DNA of 64,000 bases. Origin: Bacillus alkalicellulosilyticus (lineage in GTDB: Bacteria; Bacillota; Bacilli; Bacillales; Bacillaceae_F). Within the stretch, counting starts at the first letter, position 1. Each line of letters opens with the position of its first letter. The notes beneath the pieces are model-generated. The model saw only the letters and a program-made list of their open reading frames with translations, had not been told where the DNA came from and did not search any database. Positions 36,088 to 44,963 of the stretch are shown one piece after another. The position numbers and the translations under genes were made by a program. The stretch is taken from assembly GCF_002019795.1 (NCBI RefSeq), contig NZ_KV917381.1, forward strand, positions 989,210 through 1,053,209, given 5' to 3'.

Positions 36088-36235
36088 TTTGTATAACTCC
36101 TTTTTCTTTGAATTTAGTTTCGCAACAATAGACGGCCCTTCGTTCAAAAGGTTACTGGAGGATACAAAATTTTATTAGCTTATAACTTTAATACTATAAA
36201 TAGTTGTAAGAATTGATTAAATAGGAGGATATATA

Positions 36236-36982
36236 ATGAAAAGAATAGTTAAGTTAGTAATGTTGTTGCTCCTTATATCGTTATTATTTACTTCGGTGTC
36301 ATTTGCTAAAAGTGACCAAGCAAAAAAATCATTGGTTGCACTAGGGGACTCGATTCCGTATGGGTATAACTTGGGGGACAGTAACCTTGAACCGTCCAAA
36401 CTTGCTTATCCATACGTAATAGGTGAATCAATTAATTCGCGAGTTCGAAACATAAGCGTTCCTGGAGCAACGACAGAAGATTTACTAGCGTCGTTACAAC
36501 ATCAAAAGTACCGTCAAGCCATTAGACACGCAGATGTTGTTACACTTACTATTGGTAATAATGATTTGTTACGTGCTCTTGGATATGCAAATGCAGTAAG
36601 TGGAGGAGATCCACTTGTTTTTCAACAAGTGTTGCAACAAGAAATTGCAGCTAGCAACGTCTTTGGAAATCTTCAGCAAATCATTAAAGAAATTACAAAT
36701 CTCACAGATGCAACAATAGTGGTCTATAATGTTTACAATCCTTTTCAAGTAACCGACCCACTTCATTATGTTGGACTTTCTGTTTTGCCAAACATTAATA
36801 ACCAAATCGCTCAAATTGTATCAGGTACGAATCAAATGTATAAAAATCAAATCGTTTTAGCAGATGCTTATAGTGCTTTTGGTCAAAATCAAGCGGAGTA
36901 CGTTATCGTTGGGGATATTCATCCTACTGTAGCAGGTCAAAAGAAGCTAGCTGATATAGGAGTGGTTGCTTTAAGAAGATAG
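36236..36982 (+). CDS. Secreted SGNH/GDSL esterase or lipase
   Basis: 248-residue exported hydrolase. A signal peptide (1-24, ending SVSFA) is followed by block I VALGDSIPYG (nucleophile Ser), block III TIGNNDLL (Asn), and block V VGDIHPT (Asp and His). These are the catalytic and oxyanion residues of GDSL esterases. AGGAGG lies ahead of the ATG. It is transcribed alone and ends in a strong terminator. Ester substrate unknown; could be a lipid or an acetylated polysaccharide. Confidence 0.9.
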   Translation: MKRIVKLVMLLLLISLLFTSVSFAKSDQAKKSLVALGDSIPYGYNLGDSNLEPSKLAYPYVIGESINSRVRNISVPGATTEDLLASLQHQKYRQAIRHADVVTLTIGNNDLLRALGYANAVSGGDPLVFQQVLQQEIAASNVFGNLQQIIKEITNLTDATIVVYNVYNPFQVTDPLHYVGLSVLPNINNQIAQIVSGTNQMYKNQIVLADAYSAFGQNQAEYVIVGDIHPTVAGQKKLADIGVVALRR

Positions 36983-36992
36983 GATTAATAGC

Positions 36993-37029
36993 AAAAAAAG
37001 GTCTCGACAAATCGTCGGGACCTTTTTTT
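36993..37029 (+). terminator. Terminator of SGNH hydrolase gene
   Basis: AAAAAAGGTCTCGAC / GTCGGGACCTTTTTT around AAATC, with T-run. Confidence 0.9.
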
Positions 37030-37298
37030 GTGTCCTTTGAACTATGAAAAAATGTCGAAAATCCGTCAGAAACATGAGATTTCTTACTAAAGTTGCTTGT
37101 TATCCCATTCCGCTATTGATAGAATAGTAGTATATTAGGTACATTTTTCCTGAATATCCTACAAAAAAACAACTTCTTATGTCCTTCATACAAGAAAGAA
37201 ATATAACTTTACTCCTGAGTCTAACACCACAAAAAAGTCTGAATCCAATTAAAAGTACTAGTCTATCACTACTAATCATCATAGAGGGGAGTTTTTTT

Positions 37299-37760
37299 AT
37301 GTCTAAAGAAACTACAAAAGAGATGAATCAGTTTCGATCTGAAAAAGGATTAACGCTTATAGAGGTGCTTGTTTCTATTGTTATCTTAACCCTTGTGTTG
37401 GTTTCGTTTATGACGATGTTTACACAGTCGGCAAAAACGAATCAAGTATCGGAAGAGATTATTTCAGCGACTTATGTAGCTCAAATGGAAATGGAGGAAA
37501 TGTATAATAAAAGTACTACTGGTGGTTTACAGCAGACAATGACGGATCTCCAAACTACTTATCCTGATGGATTTGAAGCAAATCCTACAGAAGGGAAGTA
37601 TAAGTACGAAAAAGAAAGTGATGGATATCTCATTCGAACACGGATTAAACGAGAACCAACTGATAACCGACTAGTAAGTGTTGTTGTAGAGGTCCGTTCA
37701 AGCACAGACACAAGTAAATTAGAAGCAAAGATGGAAACTAAGTTATTATGGGGGAACTAA
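37299..37760 (+). CDS. Type IV pilin-like protein, cassette A first gene
   Basis: 154-residue prepilin. A short leader ends in KG, followed by LTLIEVLVSIVILTLVLVSF: the prepilin peptidase site (G|L), Glu at +5 and a 20-residue helix. The C-terminal part is a small globular domain. Such minor pilins prime or tip a type IV pilus or pseudopilus. The start is the ATG at 37299 with GAGGGGAG; the earlier frame upstream has no site. First of three same-strand genes, one base before the next. No assembly ATPase, PilC or prepilin peptidase is in the window. Confidence 0.85.
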   Translation: MSKETTKEMNQFRSEKGLTLIEVLVSIVILTLVLVSFMTMFTQSAKTNQVSEEIISATYVAQMEMEEMYNKSTTGGLQQTMTDLQTTYPDGFEANPTEGKYKYEKESDGYLIRTRIKREPTDNRLVSVVVEVRSSTDTSKLEAKMETKLLWGN

Positions 37761-37761
37761 A

Positions 37762-38205
37762 ATGATGAGTCGATTAAAAGGTAATAACAAAGGACTTACT
37801 CTCATCGAAGTAGTCGCAACATTAGCAATTGTTTCCATGGTTTTACTGCTCATCAATGCCATCCATCTGTCTGGACAAAAACAAGTAGTAACCCAATCCA
37901 ATCAGATTGAACACCAAGGAAACGTCAGACTAGCCCTTAATATGATAACAAAGGAAATTCGAAGTGCGGAAAAAGTAGAAGTAGCAGGCCATGTTATTAC
38001 TCTAAAAGACAAAAATGGTGTAGAAGTGGCTAAGATTAAACATGCTGGAACAGAGATATTAAAAAATGGAGATGCAATGATTTCCTTTATTGATCAGCTT
38101 CTCGTTGAAAAGGTAGATAATAAAATAACATTAGATATTACAAGTGAGGCACTTGAGAATGGACAACAAGTCAGACAGTCAACCGTTATATACATAAGAA
38201 AGTAG
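37762..38205 (+). CDS. Type IV pilin-like protein, cassette A second gene
   Basis: 147-residue prepilin with KG|LTLIEVVATLAIVSMVLLL, Glu at +5, and a short C-terminal domain. The pattern (PulJ/GspJ-like size and position) fits a minor pilin. It begins one base after the preceding stop, with GGGGGAACT upstream, so the three genes form an operon. Confidence 0.85.
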   Translation: MMSRLKGNNKGLTLIEVVATLAIVSMVLLLINAIHLSGQKQVVTQSNQIEHQGNVRLALNMITKEIRSAEKVEVAGHVITLKDKNGVEVAKIKHAGTEILKNGDAMISFIDQLLVEKVDNKITLDITSEALENGQQVRQSTVIYIRK

Positions 38206-38214
38206 GTGTAGATA

Positions 38215-39651
38215 TTGCCTTGTAAAAATCATATTCAAAATGAAAAAGGTATTACGCTTTTATTGGTGTTAGTTGTGTTAGTTGTTATTTCTGTGATGGG
38301 ACTTAGCTTAATGGGTCTCGCTGCATCTAACGTTCAGATGAGTTCGGGGGAACGCGATAATCAATCTACATATTATATCGCAGAAGCAGGAGCAACCCAA
38401 ATCTTAAGTAATGTTAATAGGAATGTACTAACTTATTATAATACCGCAACAAATGCCACTGACTTTTTTACAAAGTTAGAGAACGAAGTATTACAAATTG
38501 GTAGTCATACCAATATTAATTCTTTTGAAGAAGTCTTTGGAGTTACACCAAAAGCAAACGTAAAAATTGAAAAAGTACCAGGACACGATACAGGAAATAT
38601 AAGAAAATATAAACTTGTATCAGAAGGAGTAGTCGATAATCGAAAAAGAACGGTTGAATCTACTTTTACGCTGGAGTGGAAAAATAAAAGTGGGTCTTCG
38701 CTAGATCTACCTGATGATTTAGCAGTTTTTTCCGAAAATAAAATACACTTAAATGGTCTAATTGATGGTAACATTGCAACCAACTCTATAGATCCTGGAG
38801 CGATTAATCTTGAATGGGCTGGTTTTAATCCTCCAAATACTTTTAAGGGGACTGTTTACTTAATGCCAGGAGCTAGTGAAAATATTATAGAGAGAAAACA
38901 AGGTATGATAGGTCAAGAATATACATTCAAACCATATACAAAAACACCACCTAAATACGAGTTACCAAAATTTCCAGATTTTCCAATGAACCCAGGTACA
39001 GCAAATTTAATTGTAAGCAATTCCAATACAACGATCGGTCCAGAAGATATGACATACAACAGAATTACTGTAAATGGCGGGAGAACCCTTACAATTAATG
39101 TTGGTGCAAGTAACCAGACCACAAAAATAAGGGTTAGAGAATTATCTGTAACCAATAATGGAAATATTGTATTGCAAGGACAAGGGAAATTAGAACTATA
39201 TGTAGACCATAGCATGACTGTAGCTGGTGCACGTATTAATAATACAACACCTCAAACTGATGAGAGAATTACAATATATTTTAGTGGACCGTCACTTACA
39301 GTTGGGAATAATGGACAAATTGGAGCGTCTCTTTTTGCAGATAAAACGAATATAACAATTGAAGGCTCAGGAGGTATTCAGGGACATATCATCACTGGTG
39401 GTTCTACTGTTACTGTTAGGGGAACATCAAATGCTGGCAGTTTACTATTTGCACCGAATGCAACAGTCACCGCCACAGGAAGTGGACATATACATGGAGC
39501 AGTAATTGGTAAAACGTTTATAGTAGAAGGTGGAGGAAAAGTTACACATACGCCCATTAAAAAAGATACTTTAAAGCCGTTTTTTCCAGATACTGCGTCG
39601 CAAATATCAGTTGACATGTTATTGACTAATGAACCAATTCGAGAAAAATGA
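38215..39651 (+). CDS. PilX/GspK-like pilin with beta-helix adhesin-like domain
   Basis: 478-residue protein starting with TTG. Its N-terminus has KG|ITLLLVLVVLVVISVMGL: a prepilin site but no Glu at +5, the hallmark of GspK/PilX-type tip subunits. The region after the helix (about 30-170) is followed by repeated short Gly/Asn/Thr strands with a right-handed beta-helix look (about 240-450). A surface adhesin role at a pilus tip is plausible but inferred. Nine bases after the second pilin gene, with AGTAGGTG near the start. Confidence 0.8.
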   Translation: MPCKNHIQNEKGITLLLVLVVLVVISVMGLSLMGLAASNVQMSSGERDNQSTYYIAEAGATQILSNVNRNVLTYYNTATNATDFFTKLENEVLQIGSHTNINSFEEVFGVTPKANVKIEKVPGHDTGNIRKYKLVSEGVVDNRKRTVESTFTLEWKNKSGSSLDLPDDLAVFSENKIHLNGLIDGNIATNSIDPGAINLEWAGFNPPNTFKGTVYLMPGASENIIERKQGMIGQEYTFKPYTKTPPKYELPKFPDFPMNPGTANLIVSNSNTTIGPEDMTYNRITVNGGRTLTINVGASNQTTKIRVRELSVTNNGNIVLQGQGKLELYVDHSMTVAGARINNTTPQTDERITIYFSGPSLTVGNNGQIGASLFADKTNITIEGSGGIQGHIITGGSTVTVRGTSNAGSLLFAPNATVTATGSGHIHGAVIGKTFIVEGGGKVTHTPIKKDTLKPFFPDTASQISVDMLLTNEPIREK

Positions 39652-39662
39652 TAGAGCCAAAA

Positions 39663-39692
39663 GCTTGGATGAGGAATACTCCATCCAAGCCT
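39663..39692. terminator. Bidirectional terminator between the two pilin cassettes
   Basis: GCTTGGAT / ATCCAAGC arms around a 12-base loop, with T-rich sequence to the right. Shared by the two convergent cassettes. Confidence 0.75.
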
Positions 39693-39696
39693 TATT

Positions 39697-41079
39697 TTAT
39701 TTATACGTATAATCAATGTTTGTTGCGTCAAAGAACCACTTTAGGAAGTTGTCTCCTATTGCAACCGCTTGAGTTCCAGGAACGGTACAAACGGTAGAGA
39801 AGTTTGCACTGTCTGGTGTGAACAATCTAGGATAGGAGCTTCTAGCGTGTTGTAATTCAGAAACAGTTCCATTAACACACACTTTTGCTGTAGAATGAAT
39901 CGTAAGCTGTCTTTGATTAAATCTAGCATTTCCATTTATAAAATAGGAAGAGTTTGCGCCTATATTAATTGGCTCAAGGAAGGTAGCATTTCCTCGAATG
40001 ACGACAGTTGAATCTGTAATATTGTTGTTCGTATTTCTAAAGGTAGCATTTCCCCCTACATAAATTTGAGAGTTACTCATTCCATTAATAGGTTCTGGGA
40101 AAACTGCATCACCGATGACAACAATTTTTGAACTTGATATTGCTGGATTATTATTAAAATTACGGAAATTAGCATCCTGACCTATATACAGTTCAGAACC
40201 TTCAATACGACCAATTGTCTGTTCTTGTTTAAATTCACCCGTCATATGCATTTTTGTATTTTGAATACTGGTAATATTTACTTTTGATGTTACAGTACCC
40301 GTTATATGATAGTTCTGACCAATAATATTTGCATTCGATGCATCGATTGTAATACTAGAGCTAAATTTACAATTCGTTGTTGACGTAGTTAAGCTAGTTC
40401 CTGTACATGTATTAGGTGGATTTGGAGGAATTAGAATTTGTGTTAAATCATAGTTATGTCCGGTTCCACCAGTAACATAATGTGGCAATGTAATCCTATC
40501 AATCTTGAACTCAATTGTAGCCTCTACGCTTTTTAATAATCCATCATCATGAATGCCTTCACTTTTTACACTAAGCTTCAGCATTTGCCCTCCTCCAGCA
40601 GAAGCAGGAATTGTTTCTTTAAAGATGTCACTATTTTTGTTTTCCATAATGAGTTGGAATTGCCTGTTATCCTTGGCATCAACAAATTTATTGTAAATCA
40701 CTCTGTTCCCGTTTGGTGGAACGAGCTTTTCGGTAACTCCTGCGGCATGTAGTCTGGCTATCAGATGGTCAGCTACCATTTTTTCGTAATGTTCTTGTGA
40801 TTTTAAGGTGTTTGCTTGTAAATCGTTTACCATTAGAGTTTGAATTGTTGGTTTGTAAGTTTGAATTTCTTTTTCGAGAAAGTCTTCAAGTCTCATTGAA
40901 TAATGAACAAACCCCATTTCCGAAATATCTACCGTCTGAACATCGATTTCAGTGACTTGTGCATGTTTACTACTGTTTACACTTAAGGCAAACAACGATA
41001 AGCCTAACACAGTAAAAACAGTAATTATTAATAGGACGACGACTAAAGCTAGTCCGTTTTCATTCCTTATAGCTTTCAA
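39697..41079 (-). CDS. PilX/GspK-like pilin with beta-helix domain, cassette B
   Basis: 460-residue counterpart of the protein at 38215. The N-terminus (NENG|LALVVVLLIITVFTVLGL) has a prepilin-like site but no Glu at +5. A helical section follows, then a repetitive region rich in Asn, Gly, Ile and Thr (about 230-400) compatible with a beta-helix. A Cys pair, CTGTS...CKFSS, is found near residue 225. The third gene of cassette B, 15 bases after the preceding one. Confidence 0.8.
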   Translation of the reverse strand: MKAIRNENGLALVVVLLIITVFTVLGLSLFALSVNSSKHAQVTEIDVQTVDISEMGFVHYSMRLEDFLEKEIQTYKPTIQTLMVNDLQANTLKSQEHYEKMVADHLIARLHAAGVTEKLVPPNGNRVIYNKFVDAKDNRQFQLIMENKNSDIFKETIPASAGGGQMLKLSVKSEGIHDDGLLKSVEATIEFKIDRITLPHYVTGGTGHNYDLTQILIPPNPPNTCTGTSLTTSTTNCKFSSSITIDASNANIIGQNYHITGTVTSKVNITSIQNTKMHMTGEFKQEQTIGRIEGSELYIGQDANFRNFNNNPAISSSKIVVIGDAVFPEPINGMSNSQIYVGGNATFRNTNNNITDSTVVIRGNATFLEPINIGANSSYFINGNARFNQRQLTIHSTAKVCVNGTVSELQHARSSYPRLFTPDSANFSTVCTVPGTQAVAIGDNFLKWFFDATNIDYTYK

Positions 41080-41094
41080 CTAAATACACCTCCA

Positions 41095-41562
41095 TTACAT
41101 TCTTGATAAAATGGTTTTTACCTCAAATTGCTGATTCGGACTTATAATAACCAACTTAATATGAACGATTTTAGTTGGATTAATAGGAGCTTTAGGGTGA
41201 AAGGTTGTTTCCGTAACAATAGCGGTTTCAGGTGTTGCTCCTGTTTGATAGCTTATTTTATATTCTAAGTTAGGATTTGAAATCGTATATTTCGTTCCAC
41301 TGTGGTCAGTAATCGTCAGTGCTTTAGTAGTAGGATTAATATCTATTATGTACGTGTCTTGGGTTTGGTGCATCTTCGTTAGTAGATTTGTAATATAGTT
41401 TGCTTCTTGTTGAAGGGCAACCGTATCCTGTCCTTTCTTTACGTGATTCATTCCGCTAAAGAAGACACCATACAGAAGAGTCAATAAGAAGGACATAATC
41501 GCAAGAGTAGCCAATAATTCAACAAGAGTTATCCCGTCTTGTTGATTAAGCATCCGTTTCAT
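41095..41562 (-). CDS. Type IV pilin-like protein, cassette B second gene
   Basis: 155-residue prepilin with DG|ITLVELLATLAIMSFLLTLL, Glu at +5, and a C-terminal domain of about 120 residues. Corresponds in order to the gene at 37762. It lies 29 bases after the first gene of the cassette. Confidence 0.85.
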   Translation of the reverse strand: MKRMLNQQDGITLVELLATLAIMSFLLTLLYGVFFSGMNHVKKGQDTVALQQEANYITNLLTKMHQTQDTYIIDINPTTKALTITDHSGTKYTISNPNLEYKISYQTGATPETAIVTETTFHPKAPINPTKIVHIKLVIISPNQQFEVKTILSRM

Positions 41563-41591
41563 AGGCCATAATCCTTTCTCTTCATAGATTA

Positions 41592-42155
41592 TCAGTATTT
41601 ATATTCGATGTACGTGTAAGTATCTGATAGATGTTTTGTGTTTCCATGTTTTGATTCCACTTGAATATATACTCGGTATAAGGAACGTTGTTTGTTAACC
41701 ATCTTTAAATCTGGTTTGGCTTTTAAATAAAGTGACACCGTGTATTCAGGATGACTTAAAGGAAATAAAAAATAATCCTCTTGTACAATTGTATTGTCTT
41801 CTCGTTTTTCGCTTCTTTGGACAACTGTAATGTTATTATCTAGTTGCAATGCACTATAGGCAGTATTAGTTTTGGCTAAATGTGAAGCTGGTATTAAAGG
41901 AATCTGATTGTTTTCAACTCTGACTCTCACATTATCAATGAATTTTTTTAGAGACTCAGACTTCGCAGCATCTACTCGAATAATCGTTTCCATTTCACGA
42001 GCAATATTCACTGCTTGTATCGAATCTGTCGTATGTGCATTGGATTTAAATGAGTTTGTAAAGATTCCGGAGAATACTATAATTATAATGGAGAGTATGA
42101 CGATTGCGGCTAATAGTTCAATTAACGTAAATCCTTTTTCATTTTTCTGAACCAT
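41592..42155 (-). CDS. Type IV pilin-like protein, cassette B first gene
   Basis: 187-residue prepilin with KG|FTLIELLAAIVILSIIIIV, the standard type IV signal with Glu at +5. First gene of cassette B, corresponding to 37299. The 180-base region upstream is AT-rich and would hold the promoter. Confidence 0.87.
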   Translation of the reverse strand: MVQKNEKGFTLIELLAAIVILSIIIIVFSGIFTNSFKSNAHTTDSIQAVNIAREMETIIRVDAAKSESLKKFIDNVRVRVENNQIPLIPASHLAKTNTAYSALQLDNNITVVQRSEKREDNTIVQEDYFLFPLSHPEYTVSLYLKAKPDLKMVNKQRSLYRVYIQVESKHGNTKHLSDTYTYIEYKY

Positions 42156-42336
42156 GTAATCACCTACTAATCTTTTAATTTATAATAAAAAGGGTCTTAT
42201 AGCCCTATTGTAACTATTATAATATAGTCTGTAAAAATATAATAGTTCTTTAGATGTAAAATATTATCATCTTTTAGAATATTTAGTAAAATTATTGGAT
42301 ATATAGTAAAATTTTATCGAAAGAGGAGGATATTTC

Positions 42337-43100
42337 TTGAGGGGAATTAAGTTAGCAATGGGACAAATGGAGGTAGAACCAGGGAATTCTGAGAAGAATT
42401 TAAGCAGAGCTGTAACGTTTATAAAAGAGGCAGCCAGAAAAAAATGTGATTTGATTGTCTTACCTGAGACTTTGGACTTGGGTTGGACATACCCAAATTC
42501 ATATGAGAGTGCTCAAACTATTCCGGGTGAATATAGTAATCTGCTATGTAAAGTGGCGAAAGATCAAACCATTTATATAGCAGCAGGCCTAACGGAGAAG
42601 AATGGGGAGAGATTATATAACTCTGCTATACTTATTAACCAACACGGAGAGATTATCTACAAACATCGTAAAATAAATGAGTTGTCGATTGCGACTCATT
42701 TATATACAACGGGTGAGTCGCTTGGTATCGTTTCTACCTCTTTCGGTAAAGTAGGGTTAAATATTTGTGCAGATATTTCCCCTGCATCTGTCTATATAGG
42801 TCATGCGCAGGCACTAATGGGAGCAGACCTTATAATTTCACCGAGTGCTTGGGCTGTAGAGCAAAATTATGATAATCACAAAGAGCCTTATGGTGACATG
42901 TGGATAGAATCATATACCGAATTAGCGACAACTCATAAACTACTGTTATTGGAGTAAGCAATGTAGGTCCTGTTGTGGGAGGGGCATGGGATGGTTGGAG
43001 ATGTATCGGTTGCTCGCTCGCGGTGTCTCAAGTAGGACAGATTCTTGTTCAAGGAAAGTATGATGAAGAACAATTGTTAGTGGTAGATGTTATACTATAA
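42337..43100 (+). pseudogene. Carbon-nitrogen hydrolase (nitrilase family), frameshifted near C-terminus
   Basis: Nitrilase-superfamily amidase. The catalytic triad is complete before the break: Glu44 (VLPE), Lys112 (HRKINE) and Cys144 (NICAD). At about 42938-42945 the frame shifts by one base: the TAA at 42955 is in the first frame, while the continuing sequence (VIGVSNVGPVVGGAWDG... to VVDVIL) reads on in another frame to 43100. The intact protein would be about 255 residues, normal for the family. TTG start at 42337 after GAGGAGGA. A sequence error or true decay; truncated activity is unlikely. Confidence 0.82.
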
Positions 43101-43129
43101 TTATTAAATAAGGAAAGGGGAGAATACAT

Positions 43130-43759
43130 ATGAGTCAAAAAGTATTAGTGATTGGTGATTATGAAGAAGCACCTTGGCATCCATTATCAGCAATTGAGGA
43201 GCAGTTAAAACAATTGCTTCCAGAACACGATGAAGTTGATGTTACGATTGACCGAAGTTTGCTCCGTGAAGAAACTCTTTCGAACTACGATTTGTTAATT
43301 TCTTATGTCGATGCGTGGGAGAAGAAACTAGCCCCTGAAGAAATCGGAGGATTACTTCGTTTTGTGGCAGCCGGTGGTAGATTCCTTTGCATTCATAATG
43401 GTGTTTCGTTGCAAACCACTTATGAATATGCACAGTTGGTAGGCGCCAAATTCACAGGACATCCGCCATATCAAACGCTACAATACAACATTACACAAGA
43501 GCATGATATTACGGCAGGACTCGAGTCGTTTAAAATGGATGAGGAATTGTACTGTTTTGAATTTGACCCTTTTACAGAAAAGACAGTAGTGCTTGAATGT
43601 ACAAACGGAGAACAAACGATGCCTGCGGCTTGGTATCATTCTTATGGTCAAGGACAAGTAGTTTATTTAGCAATTGGTCATGACAGTCAATCTTTTGCGA
43701 ATAATTCGTTTCAGCAATTAGTTAAAAATAGTATCGCGTGGCTCGCTTCATCTAAGTAA
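43130..43759 (+). CDS. ThuA-like domain protein
   Basis: 209-residue soluble protein with the ThuA-like fold (class I glutamine amidotransferase-like), known from trehalose-use and sugar-metabolism loci. Visible features: VLVIGDYEEAPWHP at the N-terminus, YDLLISYVDAW, AAGGRFLCIHNG and a C-terminal YGQGQVVYLAIGHD. The substrate is not known. It follows the nitrilase-like gene by 29 bases with GGAAAGGGGAG. Confidence 0.85.
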   Translation: MSQKVLVIGDYEEAPWHPLSAIEEQLKQLLPEHDEVDVTIDRSLLREETLSNYDLLISYVDAWEKKLAPEEIGGLLRFVAAGGRFLCIHNGVSLQTTYEYAQLVGAKFTGHPPYQTLQYNITQEHDITAGLESFKMDEELYCFEFDPFTEKTVVLECTNGEQTMPAAWYHSYGQGQVVYLAIGHDSQSFANNSFQQLVKNSIAWLASSK

Positions 43760-43761
43760 GT

Positions 43762-43809
43762 ACACAAAAGAAAGCAAAGGTCTAATGACCTTTGCTTTCT
43801 TGTTGTGTG
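43762..43809. terminator. Terminator after ThuA gene
   Basis: GAAAGCAAAGGTC / GACCTTTGCTTTC with loop TAAT, extended by ACACAA / TTGTGT outside. Confidence 0.8.
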
Positions 43810-43869
43810 CAATGCCGAGAAGGTCGCGGAATCGCATAACAATGTAGAATTGTATGTTACTCAAGAAGG

Positions 43870-43957
43870 GCACTGGCTTCGCTCGCTACGCGTCCAACAA
43901 AAGAACTACACTTTTGTTGGACTTTAAATGAAGGTAGCGGCTTTGTACAGTGCTTTA
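43870..43957 (+). repeat. Dispersed structured element, copy 2
   Basis: Same layout as copy 1. Terminal GCACTG/CAGTGC pairs fully. Outer stem CGCTAC (43884)/GTAGCG (43934), a compensatory change from copy 1. Inner 12-bp stem 43892-43903/43911-43922 of quite different sequence, again with a seven-base loop (AACTACA). Non-coding; between convergent genes. Confidence 0.8.
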
Positions 43958-43979
43958 ATAAAAATCCACTTAGCGTTTT

Positions 43980-44684
43980 TTAATAAGGAAATACTTCTCC
44001 ATGGTTATCGAAGTAAATTGGTGCTTCTAGGTCGCCTTGGTATTTTTTCCCGAGAGCTGCGACTTGTTCGGCAGATGTCGTTGAGCTATCTGTGGCATTT
44101 GGTCCGCCCATATCCGTTCGCATCCAACCTGGATGAATGGCTAGTACTTTGATTCCTTTTGGTTTGACTAAGTTTTGAAGAACGACACTTTGCATGTTCA
44201 GAGCCGCTTTTGACATCGTATATCCAAACTCTCCGTCTCTCCAACACTTCCCAATGCTTCCCGCTTCAGAAGAGATGTTGATATGAAGCTTCAGGTTACC
44301 CGCTTCCACAAATGGTAAAAAGTATTTCGTTACTCGTAGTGAGCCGACAGTATTGATATTATATGTTTCTAGGACCGCATCAAAATCAACTTGCTCTAAA
44401 CGTTTTCGCTCTTCTTCTAAATGAACAGCTGCATTGTTAATCAAAATATCTAAATGGTCCGTTTGATTTCTCAGAAGATTTGCAGCATTTTCAACAGATT
44501 CTGTTGACGAAACATCCATTGGGATGTCAATCAGTTTTTCAGGGAATTCTTGTTTTAACCTCTCAATGTGGTCGTTACTAGAACGTACTCCAGCAAACAC
44601 GGTGAACCCATCTTTTAAATAAACTTTTACAAGTTCAAGACCAAGACCTCGGTTGGCTCCCGTAATTAAGACTGTTTGATTCAT
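43980..44684 (-). CDS. Short-chain dehydrogenase/reductase
   Basis: 234-residue SDR with NAD(P) site TGANRGLG, NNAA, and the catalytic Ser/Tyr/Lys in ISSEAGS and YTMSK. A member of the atypical C-factor-like SDRs. No linked pathway gene; substrate not predictable. GGAGTGG precedes the ATG. Confidence 0.9.
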   Translation of the reverse strand: MNQTVLITGANRGLGLELVKVYLKDGFTVFAGVRSSNDHIERLKQEFPEKLIDIPMDVSSTESVENAANLLRNQTDHLDILINNAAVHLEEERKRLEQVDFDAVLETYNINTVGSLRVTKYFLPFVEAGNLKLHINISSEAGSIGKCWRDGEFGYTMSKAALNMQSVVLQNLVKPKGIKVLAIHPGWMRTDMGGPNATDSSTTSAEQVAALGKKYQGDLEAPIYFDNHGEVFPY

Positions 44685-44963
44685 GTCAAATCCACTCCTA
44701 ACATCTGATTTGGTATCGTGTTACGTAAGTAAGTAGATATCAATTATAGCATATTCCCCCAGATACTATGAGACTAGTGAGTTACAAAAACAAAATAAAA
44801 TTGGTGTTTATTTCTTTACAAATACTAGATATAATTGGAAAAGGTTGGATGAGGCTCTATCCGTCTCAAGGATGAGATGAGATTCGTACTGTAATACGAT
44901 TAACATAATCTAACAGTTAGATATAATGAGTGTGAAATTACTAGAAGCGGAGGAATTGGAAAA

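Noticed and set aside
43980-43990. Mobile element explanation of structured copy 2
   Set aside because: No clear target-site duplication is seen at its ends, so insertion cannot be claimed from this sequence.
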